Origin: DASUAS01 sp963720765
GTDB taxonomy: Bacteria > Actinomycetota > Acidimicrobiia > IMCC26256 > DASPTH01
Length of the DNA stretch: 64,000 nt
Direction: 5' to 3'
Assembly (NCBI GenBank): GCA_963720765.1
Contig: CAVRGS010000003.1
Span: 186,001 to 250,000 of the forward strand
Below the pieces are notes generated by a model. The model had not been told where the DNA came from. It ran no database searches and was given only the letters and a program-made list of their open reading frames with translations. Position numbers and translations under genes: made by a program. This document shows, in pieces, positions 1-9,146 of the stretch (position 1 is the first letter of the stretch; every line of letters starts with the position of its first letter).

Positions 1-759
1 GTTCTCGCGCGACGCAGCGACATCCTCACCGAGATCCCCGCCGAGCTGGAGGGGTGCGCGAACTTCCGCGACGTCGGCGCGCTTCCGACGGCCAACGGCG
101 CGACGACGCGCGCTCGCCGCCTGTTCCGGTCGAACGCACTGATCGCCGCCACGTCTGGCGATCGGCGTCGGCTCCAGGAGCTCGCCATCGCGACAGTGAT
201 CGATCTTCGCAGCGACGACGAGGTCGCGTGGTCGGACGACGTCGTCGTGCCGGGCGCCGTTCGTCATCACCTCCCCCTCGGCGACCTGCTCGGCCGCGGT
301 GACGACTGGGAGCGCTGGCGCGACCCCATGTACGTGGCCGACCGGTACTTCGACCTCTGCCTCGCCAGCACCGCTTCGATCGTCGAGGTGCTGGCCGTGC
401 TCACCGATCCCGCGACGTACCCGGTCGTCGTCCAGTGCTCGCTCGGCAAGGACCGCACGGGTGTGGTCGTCGCGCTCGTGCTGCGCGCCATCGGCGTACC
501 CGTTCGCCACATCGTCGAGGAGTACACGCGCAGTCGCTATGCGGCGTTCCGCATGGTCGACGCGTTGCGCGCGCAGCTCGACGAGGAGCACTGCCGCGCG
601 CTCGGGCCGTACCTCCCCGCGTTGCTCGCGGCCGATCCGTTCACGATGCTGCGCTTCCTCGGTCGCATCGACGACGAGTTCGGTTCGATGACCGGCTACC
701 TGCGCCACCTCGACGTCGTCAGCGTGATCCCGTACCTGGGAGCTGCGCTGCTCGCCTGA
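1..759 (+). CDS. Tyrosine phosphatase family protein (5' truncated)
   Basis: The frame is open from the first base, so the start lies upstream or at the window edge. The N-terminal Asn-Phe-Arg-Asp-Val-Gly motif and the P-loop CSLGKDRTG (codons near 439-465) are the two signatures of the Y_phosphatase3 / LipA-like protein tyrosine phosphatase family. Cys is the phosphocysteine nucleophile and Arg binds the phosphate. The family usually has His before that Cys; here it is Gln. The length (about 250 residues) suits a nearly complete single-domain cytoplasmic enzyme. Physiological substrates (phosphotyrosine or phosphoinositide) are not predictable. The next gene is convergent, 55 nt away. Confidence 0.85.
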   Translation, partial: VLARRSDILTEIPAELEGCANFRDVGALPTANGATTRARRLFRSNALIAATSGDRRRLQELAIATVIDLRSDDEVAWSDDVVVPGAVRHHLPLGDLLGRGDDWERWRDPMYVADRYFDLCLASTASIVEVLAVLTDPATYPVVVQCSLGKDRTGVVVALVLRAIGVPVRHIVEEYTRSRYAAFRMVDALRAQLDEEHCRALGPYLPALLAADPFTMLRFLGRIDDEFGSMTGYLRHLDVVSVIPYLGAALLA

Positions 760-814
760 CCGTCGGGCCGATGCCGCAGGAGGTCGTCGATCTCGCCCAG
801 ATCATGTGTGAGCG

Positions 815-1714
815 TCAGCGCGTGCCCTGGAGGTCGAGGAGTCCTTCGGCGAGCTCCTCGACCTCGGCGCGCCACGACTCGGCCTCCTGCACCGGCACGA
901 GCACGAGCTTCGAGAACCCGACGTCGAGGTACTCCTCGAGTCGATCGCGCAGCGCGGGGATGCCCACCACGATCACCTCGCCGGGATCGAAGCCCAACCG
1001 CTTGCCGACCGCGCCGGCGTAGGGCTCGGGTACCTCGGTGCGGCCGTAGAAGACCATCGCGCCGAAGTGCTCGTCGTCGATCTCGCGCCCTGCTGCTGCG
1101 GCCGCCGCCTCGACCTGCTCACGGCCCTCGGCGACGATCGCGGGCGTGCAGAACGACGGCAACCAACCGTCGGCCATCTCGCCCACGCGGCGCAGCTCGC
1201 GCCGCACCCGTCCGCCGAGCCACACGTCGGGCGGCTGCTGGATCGGGCGGGTGCCGATCGACACGCCTCGGTAGTGGAAGCGCGGGCCGTCGTGGTCGAC
1301 GGCGTCCTCGCTCCACAGCCGTCGGATGAGCGGCAGGGCCTCGTCGAACCAGGGCGCGCGCTCCTCCCGGCTGACGCCGAAGGCCTGCTGCTCGAGTGGT
1401 TCGACCACACCGAGGCCGAACGCCGGGAGCGCCCGTCCGCCCGAGAGCACGTCGAGGCTCGCCCACTGCTTGGCGAGGAGCACCGGGTTGCGCCCGGGCA
1501 GGACCTGCACGCTGGTGCCGAGCTTGAGCTTCGTGGTACGGCCGGCCGCGAACGCCAGCGACACCATCGGCTCGGGGATCGGGCCGGTGGCGCGCTCCGA
1601 GCACCAGATGGAGTCGAAGCCGAGCGTCTCGAGCGCGTCGATGAGCTCCGCGAAGCGAGCGCCGCCGTCGGCGAGACCCTGCGTCCCGATCCCGTATCCG
1701 ATGCGGACCTTCAC
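815..1714 (-). CDS. LLM class F420-dependent oxidoreductase
   Basis: A 299-residue protein of the luciferase-like monooxygenase fold (bacterial TIM barrel). It starts with a beta-strand segment leading to Gly-Ile-Gly-Thr-Gln, has the family's FDSIW segment near residue 35 and the DVWLGG segment near residue 170. Actinobacterial members use coenzyme F420 or FMN to oxidise or reduce small organic substrates; the substrate here is unknown. The GTG start overlaps the TGA of the upstream acyl-CoA dehydrogenase by 4 nt (GTGA). The two are therefore translationally coupled, suggesting a shared catabolic step on an acyl or steroid-like compound (inference). No frame problem is seen. Confidence 0.85.
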   Translation of the reverse strand: MKVRIGYGIGTQGLADGGARFAELIDALETLGFDSIWCSERATGPIPEPMVSLAFAAGRTTKLKLGTSVQVLPGRNPVLLAKQWASLDVLSGGRALPAFGLGVVEPLEQQAFGVSREERAPWFDEALPLIRRLWSEDAVDHDGPRFHYRGVSIGTRPIQQPPDVWLGGRVRRELRRVGEMADGWLPSFCTPAIVAEGREQVEAAAAAAGREIDDEHFGAMVFYGRTEVPEPYAGAVGKRLGFDPGEVIVVGIPALRDRLEEYLDVGFSKLVLVPVQEAESWRAEVEELAEGLLDLQGTR

Positions 1715-2946
1715 GACTCGTCCGAGGCCGCTGCCGGCCGGAACTGCTCGTAGGCGCGCAGCTCGCGGCGCGCGATCTGCTGGAGGTGCACCTCGTCGGG
1801 GCCGTCGACGAAGTGCAGCGTGCGCGCGTGTCCGTACATCTCGGCGAGCGGCCAGTCGTTGGTGACACCTGCGGCGCCGAAGGCCTGGATGGCGCGATCG
1901 ATCACGCTGGTGGCGAGACGAGCCGCGGCCACCTTGATGGCGGAGATCTCGACGCGCGCACCCTTCACGCCGACGGTGTCGATGAGCCACGCCGTCTTCA
2001 GCGTGAGCAGTCGGGTCTGTTCGATCGCGAGTCGTGCTTCGGCGATGTCGGCCTGGATGGTGCCCTGGTCGGCGAGGGGCTGTCCGAACGCCACGCGCTG
2101 CTGCACACGCTCGCACATCAGCCGAAGCGCCCGCTCGGCCATGCCGATGGCGCGCATGCAGTGATGGATGCGCCCGGGCCCGAGTCGAGCCTGCGCCAGC
2201 GCGAAGCCCGCGCCCTCCTCGCCGAGGAGATGGTCGGCAGGGACGCGTACGTCGACGAACAAGGTCTCGGAGTGGCCGCCGCCGGCGTCGTGGTCGAACA
2301 CCGGGAGCGAGCGTTCGATCGACACGCCGGGAGTGTCGAAGGGAACGATCACCATGCTGTGACGGCGATGGCGGTCGGCGTCGGGATCCGACACCCCCAT
2401 GAGGATCGCGAACGTGCAGCGCGTCGACGCCGCGCCACTCGTGAACCACTTGTGGGCGTTGATCACGTAGTGGTCGCCGTCGCGTTCGATGCGACTCTGG
2501 ATGTTGGTGGCGTCGGAGCTCGCGACCCACGGCTCGGTCATCGCGAAGCACGACCGGGTGCTGCCCTGGAGCAGCGGGTCGAGGAACCGCTCGCGTTGGA
2601 AGGGCGTGGCGAACTTGGCCAGCAGCTCCATGTTGCCGGTGTCGGGCGCGGAGCAGTTCGTGGCCTCCTGCGAGAGTGGCGACTCTCCCATGAGCTCGCA
2701 GAGCGGCGCGTACTCCAGCGTGGTCAGGCCCGCGCCGAGCTCCGAGTCGGGGAGGAACAGGTTCCAGAGGCCGCGCTCGCGGGCCTCGGCCTTGAGCTCC
2801 TCCATGACTGCCGGGTGGAAGTGCGGGTCACCCGAAGCGCGCACCTGCTCCCGGTAGACCGCGTCGGCGGGATCGACCCGATCGCGGATGAAGCCGGCCA
2901 GCCGGTCCTGCAGCTCCCGGGTGCGTGCGCTCGGCTCGAAGTCCAT
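1711..2946 (-). CDS. Acyl-CoA dehydrogenase
   Basis: About 411 residues with the full acyl-CoA dehydrogenase fold. There is an N-terminal helical domain, a middle beta domain with FAMTEP and HKWFTSGA (FAD/substrate contacts), and a C-terminal helical domain ending in a QAFGAAG segment. The family oxidises acyl-CoA to enoyl-CoA with FAD, passing electrons to ETF. The long form with Gly-Pro-Gly-Arg-Ile-His-His-Cys resembles ACAD10/11-type enzymes. The start was set at ATG 2946 (Met-Asp-Phe-Glu-Pro); the frame stays open to 2976 but without family similarity. First gene of a two-gene unit with the downstream LLM oxidoreductase. Confidence 0.9.
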   Translation of the reverse strand: MDFEPSARTRELQDRLAGFIRDRVDPADAVYREQVRASGDPHFHPAVMEELKAEARERGLWNLFLPDSELGAGLTTLEYAPLCELMGESPLSQEATNCSAPDTGNMELLAKFATPFQRERFLDPLLQGSTRSCFAMTEPWVASSDATNIQSRIERDGDHYVINAHKWFTSGAASTRCTFAILMGVSDPDADRHRRHSMVIVPFDTPGVSIERSLPVFDHDAGGGHSETLFVDVRVPADHLLGEEGAGFALAQARLGPGRIHHCMRAIGMAERALRLMCERVQQRVAFGQPLADQGTIQADIAEARLAIEQTRLLTLKTAWLIDTVGVKGARVEISAIKVAAARLATSVIDRAIQAFGAAGVTNDWPLAEMYGHARTLHFVDGPDEVHLQQIARRELRAYEQFRPAAASDES

Positions 2947-2980
2947 GCCGTCACGCACGCTACCCGGGGCGATCAAGGGC

Positions 2981-4241
2981 TCAGCAGGCGCACTTCGCGT
3001 AGCCGGGCGAGATCGGCGGCAGTGCCGGCGCGACGTGGTCGACCGGGACCGACTCCTGCGGGACGGCGAGCTCGCGGCGAGTCACGAACGTGCGCGGGTC
3101 GACGACCAGCACGCGGTCGAGCAGCACGACGTACAGAGCACTGCCATCGGTCGTCGGCTCGATGCCGCTGATCTCGCCGGGCGCGACGGACCAGTCACTC
3201 GCGGACAGGTCGTCGAGCGCCACCGAGGCGATTCGATCGAACACCGAGAGGTAGAGCGTCGACTCCGTTGCCGTGGCGCGTGTACTGGACGGGACCGCCC
3301 CGGGCGGCGGTGGGACCGTGCCGGTGCGCGCGATCTCGAGCGTGGAGGTGTCGAGCTCGGCGAGCGTGCTCGCGGTCGGGGAGTACACGAAGAGTCGAGC
3401 GCCCGAGGGTGTGACCGCAACCGCGCCGAGTGGGTCGGTGGCGAACTCGGATGGCAGGTCGACGCAGCTTGCCGTCTCGGCGTCGAGGTCGAGCACGTGC
3501 ACGAACGCCTCCGCGGGCGCGTCGGGGGTCGCGTCGCGGGTGTAGAGGGTGTAGAGACGACGACCGTCGGGGGCGATCGCCTGGGAACGTGCCGTGCCGC
3601 GCATGGGCTCCTGCAGCTCTTCTTCCTCGCTGCGTACGTCGTCGACCGTGCCGCGCGACGAGATCGAGGCGCGCCACTCGGTAGCGCTCGGGCGCGAGTG
3701 GGGGCACGAAGTCGATCACGAACAGCGCGTCGCCGGAGAACGAGAACGCTTCCGGTTCGACGTTGCCGGGCACCGAGAGCACCTGCGGTTCGGGATCGCC
3801 CCGGCGCACGATCACCATCGGGGTGGGGTCCTTGGTCGTCGGATGGTACGTGTCGGTGCCGCTCGGCGGCGGAGGTGTGAGCGCGACCATCGAGCCGTCT
3901 TCCGACACCGTGCGCACCGCGAACACTCCGGCCAAGGTGCGACGGGCGAGCTCCTCGCCGGTCGACGGGTCGAGCGACACCAGGGTCGTCCGCTCGCCGT
4001 CGTTGGTGGCTGCGAAGAGCACCGACCAGTCGCGGCTCGGGACCGCCGCGGTCTGCTGGAATCGGACGTGTCCGCGCTTCGGGGCCAGCGCAGTGATCCC
4101 GGTTGCGCTGCCCAGGTACAGGAGCTCAGGACGAGCGCGGTTGCTGTCGACCGACACGTCGCGAGCTCCACCTCCGCCGCAGGCGCTCGCGAGCACCGCC
4201 AGGGTCACCCACAACGTCGCCACCACGAACGACTTCTTCAT
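2981..4241 (-). CDS. Beta-propeller lipoprotein, frameshifted
   Basis: The N-terminus (ATG 4241) has a Lys-Lys n-region, a hydrophobic stretch and a lipobox ending Ala-Ser-Ala-Cys, so it should be a secreted lipoprotein. The remainder is a series of strand-rich repeats with 'SxDG' and 'xPDGRRLY' turns, as in WD40/YVTN-like propellers. Reading continues in one frame to about 3655 and in another from about 3650 to the stop at 2981. Joining them gives one continuous protein of about 420 residues. The C-terminus is Cys-Ala-Cys. It lies downstream of the ECF sigma factor and a membrane propeller protein on the same strand, suggesting a common envelope-sensing unit (inference). Confidence 0.65.
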
Positions 4242-4311
4242 CGCGGTCCCTCCCCTCGACGTCTGCTCGACGTCCGGAGAAGGCTCGAGGTTGCCCTGCG
4301 CGGGCGCGACC

Positions 4312-5505
4312 TCAGGGTGCCGTGATCTCGTAGAGCTTCCCGCCCGACACCGCACGCACGGTGTGCGCATCGGTCCACGCGAGTGCAGCGCCGTCGGCCG
4401 CGTTCTCGAGCACGACGGTGGCGCGCACACCCCGGTCGCCGAGCAACACGATGGCGGGCGCCCCGTCGACCGTTCCCGTCGCCCAGAGGCGTGTGGTCGA
4501 CGCGCCCAGGCCGTTGGCGACGAAGCCGTCTGGCAGCGTCGCGGTGACCTGCGCGGGAACGCCACTCGACGCGAGAGCAACGCGCGCGTGTTCGCGTCCT
4601 CCGCTGTCGGCCGCCAGCAACACGCGACTGTCGAAGCTGGCCGCAGCGAGACCGAGGATCCGCGCGCCGTAATCGACGGTGTCACGCGGTTCCAGCGTGA
4701 GCGCGATCCCGTGGAGCGTGCTCCCATCCGTCACGGTCGCGAGCTTGCCGACCAGCGCCACCGATCGCTGCGACGCGTCGGGTAGCGGGGTCATCCCCAC
4801 CAGTGCACCAGTCGGGCTGTACTGCAGGAGCCCGTTGCGCAGCGGGATCCACACCGCGCCCCCGACGGCCGCGATCGCGCCCACCGGCTCGGCGTTCGGG
4901 GGAAGGGGTATCGACTGGGGGGCATCCGTCCCGGTGATGCGCTTGAGGAAGGAGTCCGGCACCGTCCCGCCGGTCCGCTCGCGGTTCTGCGTGAGCACCC
5001 AGCGTGCGCCCTCACCTTCGGCGATCGAGAGCACCCGCGTCGCCTTGAAGTCGACGATGTCGACGAGGTGGTTCCCGTCGATGCGCACCACGTGTGACGG
5101 CGCGACGCCGTCGGGGCCGGAGTCGTAGCTCGCCACCGACAGTGCGGTGGGACCGACGAGCACCGGTGCGCGGAGCAGCTTCGGATCCTGGTCGAGGACG
5201 ACGGGCGCGGGGGCCGCCGCCTTGCCTGCCCCGTGGTCGACCGCCGTGTCGCCGTCGATCACGCGAGCCAGGAGCGCGGCGCCAGGTGAGGCGATGTGCG
5301 GCGACGAGCCGTCGTCGCGCGTGACCAGCAGGGTGAGTGCGCCGACGACGAGGAGGGCAACCAGTGCGAATGCGCCGGCCGCGATGCGTCGGTTGCGGCG
5401 TCGACGCGTGCGCCGGCGCGTGACCTGCGCGACCACGCCGTACGTCCCGACGTCGGGTGCGGCGTCCTGCAGGGCCCGTTCGAGGCGGGGCTCATCCGTG
5501 GGCAC
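4312..5505 (-). CDS. Membrane-anchored extracytoplasmic propeller-like protein; possible ECF sigma partner
   Basis: 397 residues: a 40-residue Arg-rich cytoplasmic N-terminus, one transmembrane helix (about 42-64) and a long extracytoplasmic region with repeats that resemble a beta-propeller. The start overlaps the end of the ECF sigma-factor gene by 14 nt, the arrangement typical of an anti-sigma or sigma-partner gene. However, the cytoplasmic part has no zinc-binding anti-sigma motif (HxxxCxxC). A regulatory role is therefore inferred from position and topology only. It could instead be a substrate-binding or sensor protein whose expression the sigma factor controls. Confidence 0.6.
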   Translation of the reverse strand: MPTDEPRLERALQDAAPDVGTYGVVAQVTRRRTRRRRNRRIAAGAFALVALLVVGALTLLVTRDDGSSPHIASPGAALLARVIDGDTAVDHGAGKAAAPAPVVLDQDPKLLRAPVLVGPTALSVASYDSGPDGVAPSHVVRIDGNHLVDIVDFKATRVLSIAEGEGARWVLTQNRERTGGTVPDSFLKRITGTDAPQSIPLPPNAEPVGAIAAVGGAVWIPLRNGLLQYSPTGALVGMTPLPDASQRSVALVGKLATVTDGSTLHGIALTLEPRDTVDYGARILGLAAASFDSRVLLAADSGGREHARVALASSGVPAQVTATLPDGFVANGLGASTTRLWATGTVDGAPAIVLLGDRGVRATVVLENAADGAALAWTDAHTVRAVSGGKLYEITAP

Positions 5506-5998
5506 GGTCCACCTCCTCGTCGCCGAGCGTCACCGCGAGCGACTGACGAGCCCGGAACAGCATCGCCTTCACCGTGCCCTCGGCGATGCCGAGGTGATCG
5601 GCGATCTCACGCACGTCGAGCCCGAGGTAGTACCGCAGCACGGTGACCTCGCGCTGGCGACGGGGGAGGGCGCGCAACGCTTCGCGCACCGCGTGGGCGT
5701 CTCCGCTCGCCGCGGGCGCGTTGCTCAGGTCGTCGCGCAGCGGCCCGAGGCGATCGCGGGCGCGTCGTTCCGACCGCCACCGACGCATCTGGCTGCGGGC
5801 CAGGTTGAGCGCCACCGTCGTGACCCATGCGGGCAACCGGTCGATCCCGTCGCCCCGATCGAGACGCTCCCAGGCGCGCGCCAACGCCTCTTGCACCGAG
5901 TCCTCGGCGGTCGCCACGCTGCCACACACCAGCGCGACCGTCGCCACGACCTTGGAGTACTCACCATCGACGAAGTCTCGGATCCGGTCGTCGTCCAC
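5492..5998 (-). CDS. ECF RNA polymerase sigma factor (SigE/SigM-like)
   Basis: 168 residues from GTG 5998. Sigma region 2 is visible around AEDSVQEALARAWER. Region 4 is the helix-turn-helix around REVTVLRYYLGL and GIAEGTVKAML. The length and spacing are those of a stand-alone ECF sigma factor. The frame is open upstream to 6298 but the extra 100 residues have no sigma-factor features, so the start is chosen from family length; GTG is the first suitable codon. It heads a unit with a membrane protein (14-nt overlap) and a propeller lipoprotein. The predicted job is transcription of an envelope-related regulon. Confidence 0.85.
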   Translation of the reverse strand: MDDDRIRDFVDGEYSKVVATVALVCGSVATAEDSVQEALARAWERLDRGDGIDRLPAWVTTVALNLARSQMRRWRSERRARDRLGPLRDDLSNAPAASGDAHAVREALRALPRRQREVTVLRYYLGLDVREIADHLGIAEGTVKAMLFRARQSLAVTLGDEEVDRAHG

Positions 5999-6390
5999 CT
6001 GTCCGCCGAGGGTTCGGGTGCGCTGCCGGGTGGCTGACGGTACCCCGGAAGCAGGCGCCACGATGGTGTACAACTCCGCCACGATGACCCGACGCACGAA
6101 CTCCCACCGGGGTTGCTCGCGAAGTTCGACCGAACGGTGCGCCACTTGCTCACGCTGATCTTGGACGAGCCCCGGGCCCATCGGGACGTTCCGGATCGAA
6201 GGCCGTCCACCGAAGTTCGGTCGTCGCGCGTCCGTCGTCGCCGTGATCGTCTCGTCGCCGGACGTGTCCGACGGCCCGATCGCCGCTGGCGTCGTCACCG
6301 ACGCGCCGATCCTCCCACGGAGTCCCCGTGCCGAACTGTCGCGCGGGCCCGGCGGTTTCGGGCGTCGTTCGGCGGTTCGGGCATCATTCG
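5999..6390. other. Intergenic region between divergent genes
   Basis: About 390 nt between the sigma-factor start and the next rightward gene. The sigma frame remains open across much of it, so a longer N-terminus cannot be excluded. I see no RNA gene, no strong hairpin and no recognisable operator. It should contain the promoters of the two divergent units. Confidence 0.4.
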
Positions 6391-7032
6391 GTGGTGACTC
6401 CTCGCGAGGAGAGCCTCGAGCAGCCGCGTGTGACCGCCGGACCGAGCGCGCCGCGACGAGTCGAACTGGAGGGTCACATCGGGGCCGCGGGATTCGCGTC
6501 CGGTGATCGCGTGGTCGTCGGCGCGTGGACGGCGGGGCCGCTCGGACCGATGGTCGATCTCATGTGGGCGCGTCCCGATGGTGAACGCGTGCTGCTCGCA
6601 CCGACCACCGCGGTGGCCGACTTCGTCACCTCCCTGTACGTGTTCGACCGCATCGAAGTGGTCACGATCGACGGTCGCTTCGACGGTAGAGCGCTCGCAG
6701 TCGACGCCGGGCCACTGTCGATCTGCCTCGTCGCCGGTCGCGGCTGGCCGTTCCCGCCGGCTGCGTTGCGCCCGACATGGTGCACCCGCTTCGTCGAAGG
6801 ACCGATCGCCCGCGCCGTGATGGGTGTGCGCACCTACGGCGTGACGCCCACCGGCGTGCGCGAGTGGTACCGCGCGGATCGTTGGAGTCCCGTGGTCAGC
6901 GGCACCGCGACCCTCGACGGCGTCGATCTCGGACCGAGTGGTCCCGTCGATCCGCCGTGTCGGTTCGGGTTCTCCGAGCCCCCGCGCCGAGCATCGATCA
7001 CTGCGGTGCGGCCCCTGCTCGAGTTCCCCTGA
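6391..7032 (+). CDS. Hypothetical protein, about 213 residues
   Basis: I do not recognise a named domain. The sequence reads as a soluble, strand-rich protein with a central block (VVVGAWTAGPLGPMVDLMWARP, shortened here) and an unusual density of Trp, Gly and Pro. Two tandem GTG codons at 6391 and 6394 are candidate starts; the frame is open further upstream but becomes Arg/Gly-rich and non-protein-like. No signal peptide or membrane helix is visible. The third codon position is G/C-rich as in neighbouring genes, which supports real coding. It is alone between a divergent sigma factor and a 360-nt gap. Confidence 0.6.
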   Translation: MVTPREESLEQPRVTAGPSAPRRVELEGHIGAAGFASGDRVVVGAWTAGPLGPMVDLMWARPDGERVLLAPTTAVADFVTSLYVFDRIEVVTIDGRFDGRALAVDAGPLSICLVAGRGWPFPPAALRPTWCTRFVEGPIARAVMGVRTYGVTPTGVREWYRADRWSPVVSGTATLDGVDLGPSGPVDPPCRFGFSEPPRRASITAVRPLLEFP

Positions 7033-7396
7033 CCGCGACTCGCGCCTGCTCGTCCGCGTTCACTGCTGCCGGTCGCGACGCCCTTCGAGAGCGCCGACCT
7101 CGCACGCACACGCCGAGGGCTCACCGCGTGCGACTGCCGAGCGGCTTCGACGATCTCGGGCGTGGCGGGTCTCCGATCGGCGGGTCGGTCGCGATGACGA
7201 GTCGCTCCGCCTCTTCGACGGCGGCTTCGGTCAACCGACGCGTCGTGCAGCAGAGCTCGTCGAGCGTGCCATTCGGGGTCGTCGGCGTCGATCGAGGCAC
7301 ACCGACCATGGTCGACGAGCAGACGTCGGCGCGGCGCCGCGCGACGTGGTGGAACGGCATGCGCGCACCTCACCGTCACCCCATAGCCTCGACGCC
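7033..7396. other. Gap without a supported gene
   Basis: About 360 nt. A 79-residue leftward frame (7121-7360) is open, but I find no domain, ribosome binding site or neighbour logic to support it. The right end carries the pdxH promoter. No RNA structure was recognised. Confidence 0.35.
7384..7389 (+). promoter_or_regulatory. Candidate -10 box of a leaderless pdxH transcript
   Basis: TAGCCT lies exactly 7 nt before the GTG start of pdxH, the spacing expected when transcription starts at the start codon. There is no Shine-Dalgarno sequence in the 7-nt interval. Confidence 0.4.
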
Positions 7397-8023
7397 GTGC
7401 CGATCCCTGCCCGACCGCTCCACGCGAACGACCTCCATGCCGACCCGTTCGTGCAGTTCCAGCAGTGGTACGACGACGCCCAGGAGCAGGGCCAGCTGCA
7501 GCCCGACGCCATGGTCGTCGCCACGAGCACGCCTGAGGGCCGGCCGTCGGCGCGGATGGTGTTGCTCCGTGGCGTCGACCACCGCGGCTTGTGCTTCTAC
7601 ACCAACTTCGACAGCCGCAAGGGTGCCGAGCTCAGCGCGAACCCGTTTGCGGCGGTCGCGTTCCACTGGCCCGAGGTGCTGCGCCAGGTGCGCGCCACCG
7701 GGCGGGTCGAGCGAGTGTCGGATGCGGAATCCGACGCCTACTGGTACGCGCGACCGCGCCCGAGCCGGGTGAGCGCGTGGGCATCGGCGCAGAGTGCGCC
7801 GGTCGCGACGCGTGCGGAGCTCGAAGCTCGGGTCGACGACGTGGAAGCGCGCTTCGCGCACCAGGACGTGCCTCGGCCCGACGGGTGGGGCGGGTTCCGG
7901 GTCGTGATCGACGAGATCGAGTTCTGGCAGCATCGCGACGATCGCTTGCACGATCGATTCGTCTACGCGCGCTCAGGCGACAGCTCCGGGGCCGAGTGGC
8001 AGGTCGTCCGGCTCCAGCCGTGA
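7397..8023 (+). CDS. pdxH: Pyridoxamine 5'-phosphate oxidase
   Basis: 208 residues from a GTG start. It oxidises pyridoxine 5'-phosphate or pyridoxamine 5'-phosphate to pyridoxal 5'-phosphate with FMN and O2. Family motifs are present: DPF..F..W near the N-terminus, the FMN-binding block GRPSARMVLLRGVD, FYTNFDSRKG, the EVLRQVRATGRVERV strand, and the C-terminal dimerisation block ending EFWQHRDDRLHDRF with Arg in the usual place. The length matches E. coli PdxH (about 218). The 3' end overlaps the convergent YihY gene by 51 nt; both reading frames look intact there. Confidence 0.95.
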   Translation: MPIPARPLHANDLHADPFVQFQQWYDDAQEQGQLQPDAMVVATSTPEGRPSARMVLLRGVDHRGLCFYTNFDSRKGAELSANPFAAVAFHWPEVLRQVRATGRVERVSDAESDAYWYARPRPSRVSAWASAQSAPVATRAELEARVDDVEARFAHQDVPRPDGWGGFRVVIDEIEFWQHRDDRLHDRFVYARSGDSSGAEWQVVRLQP

Positions 8024-8821
8024 GTGTTCGAGCGTCTCGATGATCGTCACGATCACCACGAGGCGTCCGAGCACCCACAACCATGCGATGAGCGCGAACA
8101 CCACGCCGATCGTCCCGTAGAGCGCCGACGACTTCGCCACCAGGAGCGGCACCACGTACGCGCCCGCGACCTTCAGTGCTTCCAGTCCGATCGCGCCGGT
8201 GATCGATCCGGGCAACAGCTTCCGCCACGGCGGGCGGGTCCGGTTCGGCAGGATCCACGACGTCCAGAGCCACACGCCGGTGTTGACGGTCAAGCTCACT
8301 GCCAGCACCAGCGGCGCGACGAGCGCTGGGAGCGCGGCGAAGCCGGCGGTCACGAAGCCGCCGATCGCGAGGAGGACACCGCTCCCTGCGAGCCAACCCA
8401 GACCGACGAGTCGGGCTCGGGTGGCACGGGACGGTACGCCCCACGCGACGTCATATGCGCTCGCCACCGACACGGCGAAGCTGCTGCCCACCCACACCAG
8501 ACCGATGATGCCGACGACGCTCGCCACCTTGGCGCTGTGTTGCGCGGTGTTCACGGCGTCGATCACGGTCGTGGCCGCATCGCCGTGCAGACCGAGCCAA
8601 CTGACGATGTCCTCGGCCACGTGGTCATTGCCGGAGGCGACGATGCCGACGATCGCGACCGCGAGCACGCACAGCGCGAACAGCGCGAAGAGGCCGTAGA
8701 GCGTGATCGCCGCCGCGCTCACTCGGCCGTTGAGGTCGGAGTAGCGCCGGGCGATCACGCGTACGCGCTCGATGATCCGGCGCACCCGGGTTCCTCTCGT
8801 CTCGCCGTCGGTGACGCGCAT
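7973..8821 (-). CDS. YihY/BrkB family inner-membrane protein
   Basis: 282 residues from ATG 8821, with an amphipathic N-terminus and about six transmembrane helices arranged as in the YihY/BrkB (formerly 'ribonuclease BN') family. The typical segments are present: an SDLNGRVSAAAITLYGLFA-type first helix, a central WVGSSFAVSVASAYD block and a C-terminal YGTIGVVFALIAWLWVLG block. The biochemical function of the family is unsettled; it is not an RNase. The frame extends upstream of 8821 but that part lacks family similarity. It is divergent from the next gene and overlaps pdxH antisense by 51 nt at its 3' end. Confidence 0.85.
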   Translation of the reverse strand: MRVTDGETRGTRVRRIIERVRVIARRYSDLNGRVSAAAITLYGLFALFALCVLAVAIVGIVASGNDHVAEDIVSWLGLHGDAATTVIDAVNTAQHSAKVASVVGIIGLVWVGSSFAVSVASAYDVAWGVPSRATRARLVGLGWLAGSGVLLAIGGFVTAGFAALPALVAPLVLAVSLTVNTGVWLWTSWILPNRTRPPWRKLLPGSITGAIGLEALKVAGAYVVPLLVAKSSALYGTIGVVFALIAWLWVLGRLVVIVTIIETLEHSRLEPDDLPLGPGAVA

Positions 8822-8879
8822 GTATACCGTGTCGACGCCGCCGGCGACGCGAGGCGGGACGCGACGGCGGGAGCCAAGC

Positions 8880-9137
8880 ATGCGACGCTCGATCGACGAC
8901 GCCACCGACGACCATCCCGACGATGACGACGAGCGCCCACCTGTCTCGTGGGCGGTTGCGCTCAGCGACGACTGCGACGCGTGCGGGATGGGCGAGCCGC
9001 GCGTCGTCCTGACCATGGAGGAGGTCGGCCGTGCCGGCCTGGGCCTGGTGGCCCACCTCGCCCCGGCGACCGCCCGTCGCCTGCGGGTGGCGATCGCCGC
9101 CGCGCTGAAGGAGATCGGTGAGGACCCCGGTCCCTAA
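8880..9137 (+). CDS. Small hypothetical protein with CxxC motif
   Basis: 85 residues. ATG 8880 has GGGAG 6 nt upstream, which decides the start. The acidic N-terminus (Asp-rich run) is followed by a Cys-Asp-Ala-Cys-Gly motif and a helical C-terminus. The Cys pair could bind metal or be redox-active, but no family is recognised. It is divergent from the YihY gene and 9 nt upstream of a small membrane protein in the same direction, so the two may be co-transcribed. Confidence 0.6.
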   Translation: MRRSIDDATDDHPDDDDERPPVSWAVALSDDCDACGMGEPRVVLTMEEVGRAGLGLVAHLAPATARRLRVAIAAALKEIGEDPGP

Positions 9138-9146
9138 GGTGGAGCC

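Noticed and set aside
1715..2551. Leftward extension of the LLM frame upstream of 1714
   Set aside because: The 280 extra residues are Arg/His-rich shadow of the acyl-CoA dehydrogenase.
7121..7360. 79-codon leftward frame in the gap before pdxH
   Set aside because: No ribosome binding site, domain or conserved context.
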